14,657 nucleotides of DNA. Origin: UBA7239 sp035456205. Lineage in GTDB: Bacteria > Pseudomonadota > Gammaproteobacteria > Pseudomonadales > UBA7239. The notes under the pieces are model-generated. The model was not told the origin of the DNA. It did not search any database and saw only the letters and a list, made by a program, of their open reading frames with translations. This document shows, piece after piece, positions 13,259-14,657 of this stretch; within the stretch, counting starts at the first letter, position 1; every line of letters starts with the position of its first letter. The DNA lies in the NCBI GenBank assembly GCA_035456205.1, contig DATIDQ010000066.1, forward strand, positions 1 through 14,657. Reading direction: 5' to 3'. The position numbers and the translations under genes were made by a program.

Positions 13259-14428
13259 TTAGACAGACTGGCGAATCAGATTGCACAGTGTGCTGACCAA
13301 CAAATCTGCATCGGTATCTGATAACACGAGCGGTGGTAGTAAACGAATCACTTTTCCGGCGGTGACGTTGATCAGTAATCCTTGTGCGGCAGCGTCAGCA
13401 ACCAGATTCGGACAATCCTGTTTCATCTCTATCCCGATCATCAGGCCTTTGCCGCGAATGGCGGCCACTTGTTCACAGCCTGTCAGTGCTTTTGCGAAAT
13501 CGGCTAACAGTTTTTCGCCAAGATCAGCAGCGCGTTCAATCAGTTTGTCTTGTAATAATGTATCAACCACTGTTTGTGCCGTGGCGCAAGCCAGCGCGCT
13601 GCCACCATAAGTGGAGCCGTGGTTTCCGGGTTGGAATAGTTCTGCTGCGATACCTTTTGCCAGACAAGCGCCGATAGGGAAACCATTGCCCAATCCTTTG
13701 GCGGTAGTCACTACATCCGGAAGAATGCTGTTGTGTTGATAAGCAAAATATTTACCGGTGCGTCCGTTGCCGGTTTGTACTTCATCCAGCATCAACAACC
13801 AGGCGTGGTTGCTACATATCTCGCGCAACTGGTTCAGGTAATTATCCGCGGGAATATTCACACCGCCTTCACCCTGTATCGGTTCTACCAAAATGGCAAC
13901 GATATTCGGGTTGTTCGTTGCGATGGTATTGATAGCATCGATATCGCCGTATGGCGCCCGTACAAAACCCTGTACCAGCGGTTCAAAGCCAGCCTGCACT
14001 TTACGGTTGCCAGTGGCTGTCAGTGTCGCCATGGTGCGGCCGTGGAAAGAGTTTTCCATCACGATGATGACGGGATTTTCAATATCTTTACTGTGTCCAT
14101 AAAACCGGGCGAGTTTGATGGCGCATTCGTTAGCTTCCGCACCGGAATTGCCAAAGAACACCTTGTCCATGCCGGATAGTTGGCACAGCGTCTCCCCCAG
14201 CTTTTCCTGCTGTGGAATGTTGTAGAGATTGGATGTGTGTACCAGTGTAGCGGCCTGTTTGGCGATGGTTTTGGCCACAGCAGGGTGTGCATGTCCCAAT
14301 CCGCAAACAGCGATGCCACTGATGGCATCCAGATATCGCTTGCCCTGAGCATCAAACAGCCAGGCACCCTCACCGCGCTCGAAGCTGAGTGCACGGGATC
14401 CGTAAGTATTCATCAGAGCGTATGACAT
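13259..14428 (-). CDS. argD: Acetylornithine aminotransferase (aspartate aminotransferase family)
   Basis: A 389-residue class-III PLP aminotransferase, converting N-acetylglutamate semialdehyde to N-acetylornithine with glutamate as amino donor; many members also serve in lysine synthesis as succinyl-diaminopimelate aminotransferase. Landmarks are GNSGAEANE (93-101), SFHGRT (127-132), LDEVQTGNGRTG (214-225, Asp215 against the pyridine nitrogen) and TTAKGLGNGFPIGA (241-254), with Lys244 as the PLP Schiff-base lysine. GSTYGG (271-276) closes the phosphate site. Start ATG 14428 (MSYALMNTY) fits the family beginning and has an AGG 4-5 nt upstream, a short but usable spacing; a second in-frame ATG is five codons on. 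argF follows immediately, so both are arginine-biosynthesis genes of one operon. A strong minus-strand terminator lies only 33 nt before the start. Confidence 0.96.
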   Translation of the reverse strand: MSYALMNTYGSRALSFERGEGAWLFDAQGKRYLDAISGIAVCGLGHAHPAVAKTIAKQAATLVHTSNLYNIPQQEKLGETLCQLSGMDKVFFGNSGAEANECAIKLARFYGHSKDIENPVIIVMENSFHGRTMATLTATGNRKVQAGFEPLVQGFVRAPYGDIDAINTIATNNPNIVAILVEPIQGEGGVNIPADNYLNQLREICSNHAWLLMLDEVQTGNGRTGKYFAYQHNSILPDVVTTAKGLGNGFPIGACLAKGIAAELFQPGNHGSTYGGSALACATAQTVVDTLLQDKLIERAADLGEKLLADFAKALTGCEQVAAIRGKGLMIGIEMKQDCPNLVADAAAQGLLINVTAGKVIRLLPPLVLSDTDADLLVSTLCNLIRQSV

Positions 14429-14460
14429 AAACCTGCATCCTGACCAAAGCCACAGGGGCT

Positions 14461-14490
14461 AAAACAAAAACAGGCAGCTCGCGCTGCCTG
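14461..14490 (-). terminator. Rho-independent terminator just upstream of argD
   Basis: On the minus strand CAGGCAGC-GCGA-GCTGCCTG forms a perfect 8-bp GC-rich stem with a GNRA-type tetraloop (14471-14490), followed at once by TTTTTGTTTT (14461-14470). It ends 32 nt before the argD ATG, leaving no room for a separate argD promoter downstream. It may be an attenuator in the argD leader or the end of a transcript entering from the right. Confidence 0.85.
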
Positions 14491-14514
14491 ATGGTCGAAT
14501 AAAACCAAGTTGTA

Positions 14515-14543
14515 ATCGTATAACGAAGGGTATCGCTAATCAA
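14515..14543 (-). promoter_or_regulatory. Candidate promoter of argD-argF upstream of the terminator
   Basis: On the minus strand TTGATT (14538-14543, 4/6) is followed after 17 bp by TACGAT (14515-14520, 4/6). The predicted start is near 14508, so the transcript would pass through the terminator at 14461-14490 before reaching argD. The match is moderate. Confidence 0.3.
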
Positions 14544-14571
14544 CAAAGCCAGTGGGGTGGCCGCGCCATCG

Positions 14572-14594
14572 TGCAGGTTCGGGCGGAACCTGCA
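14572..14594. repeat. 9-bp perfect hairpin in the argD upstream region
   Basis: TGCAGGTTC (14572-14580) and GAACCTGCA (14586-14594) are exact reverse complements around a 5-nt GGGCG loop. No T-run follows on either strand, so it is not an intrinsic terminator. It could be a structured leader element or operator. The rest of the 229-nt non-coding stretch 14429-14657 shows only the terminator, the candidate promoter and the Shine-Dalgarno at the edge. Confidence 0.75.
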
Positions 14595-14646
14595 AAGTAA
14601 TCGTGATCTATACTCAGCCGGTATGTATTTACGCGGCAAACCATTC

Positions 14647-14654
14647 AAGGAGAG
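14647..14654 (+). promoter_or_regulatory. Shine-Dalgarno of a gene starting beyond the right edge
   Basis: AAGGAGAG lies 3-10 nt before the window end on the plus strand. A start codon a few bases beyond 14657 would be ideally spaced, which predicts a plus-strand gene divergent from argD. No start codon is visible inside the window. Confidence 0.45.
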
Positions 14655-14657
14655 AGC

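Noticed and set aside
14531..14546. TATCGC-N8-AA resembling the Pseudomonas ArgR half-site TGTCGC-N8-AA
   Set aside because: One half-site with a mismatch is expected often by chance, and no second half-site or E. coli-type ARG box is visible nearby, although the position over the candidate argD promoter is suggestive.
14540..14569. Mini-ORF MARPPHWLC on the minus strand as an argD leader peptide
   Set aside because: It has no ribosome site, only one arginine codon, and lies at or upstream of the candidate promoter, so it would not be in the leader.
14370..14648. 92-codon minus-strand frame running across the argD start
   Set aside because: It reads through the intrinsic terminator and the argD N-terminus in another frame, has no recognisable domain and lacks a good ribosome site.
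1..14657. tRNA, rRNA, CRISPR arrays, integrases, insertion sequences, phage genes
   Set aside because: None recognisable by reading either strand; nearly all sequence is accounted for by metabolic and iron genes.

Overview
The window is chromosomal DNA of a Gram-negative bacterium, most likely a gammaproteobacterium of the broad Pseudomonas/Cellvibrio type. The grounds are TonB-dependent outer-membrane receptors, Fur boxes of the gammaproteobacterial AATGANAATNATTNTCATT kind, paired bacterioferritin subunits, a Bfd ferredoxin close to those of E. coli and Pseudomonas, and an argD-argF pair near bfr/bfd. This placement is by protein resemblance from memory, not by a search. The coding density is very high. 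The longest stretch without a gene is about 230 bases, at the right end. I see no tRNA, rRNA, CRISPR array, integrase or insertion sequence.

Region 1 (1-4383) is an iron-acquisition block. A truncated imelysin-family lipoprotein gene (minus strand) and a siderophore-type TonB-dependent receptor plus a PepSY membrane protein (plus strand) diverge from an 80-120 bp control region. That region holds two Fur-like boxes, each placed on one of two back-to-back promoters whose -35 hexamers overlap. Convergent to the PepSY gene is bfd, whose promoter is also covered by a Fur-like box.

Region 2 (4400-5431) is the iron-storage block. Two bacterioferritin genes are coupled by an ATGA overlap. The first keeps all ferroxidase ligands but has lost the haem methionine. 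The second keeps the methionine but has lost four of six ferroxidase ligands. Together they predict a two-subunit bacterioferritin whose iron is released by Bfd when Fur is de-repressed.

Region 3 (5479-12330) is a tight plus-strand operon of six genes. It encodes a SnoaL/NTF2-like protein, a second TonB-dependent receptor with a cysteine pair in the plug, a small [2Fe-2S] subunit and a Tat-exported molybdopterin subunit of an isoquinoline-oxidoreductase-like xanthine-oxidase-family enzyme, the XdhC maturation factor, and a MocA-like cytidylyltransferase. Every junction from the receptor onward is a 1-nt gap or an overlap. The layout suggests uptake of a substrate across the outer membrane coupled to periplasmic molybdenum-dependent hydroxylation. 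The substrate is unknown, and this is the most interesting part of the window.

Region 4 (12317-14657) is the minus-strand arginine-biosynthesis pair argD-argF. Just upstream of argD lies a strong minus-strand intrinsic terminator, which may be an attenuator or the end of an upstream transcript. A Shine-Dalgarno sequence at the right edge suggests a plus-strand gene starting just beyond the window.
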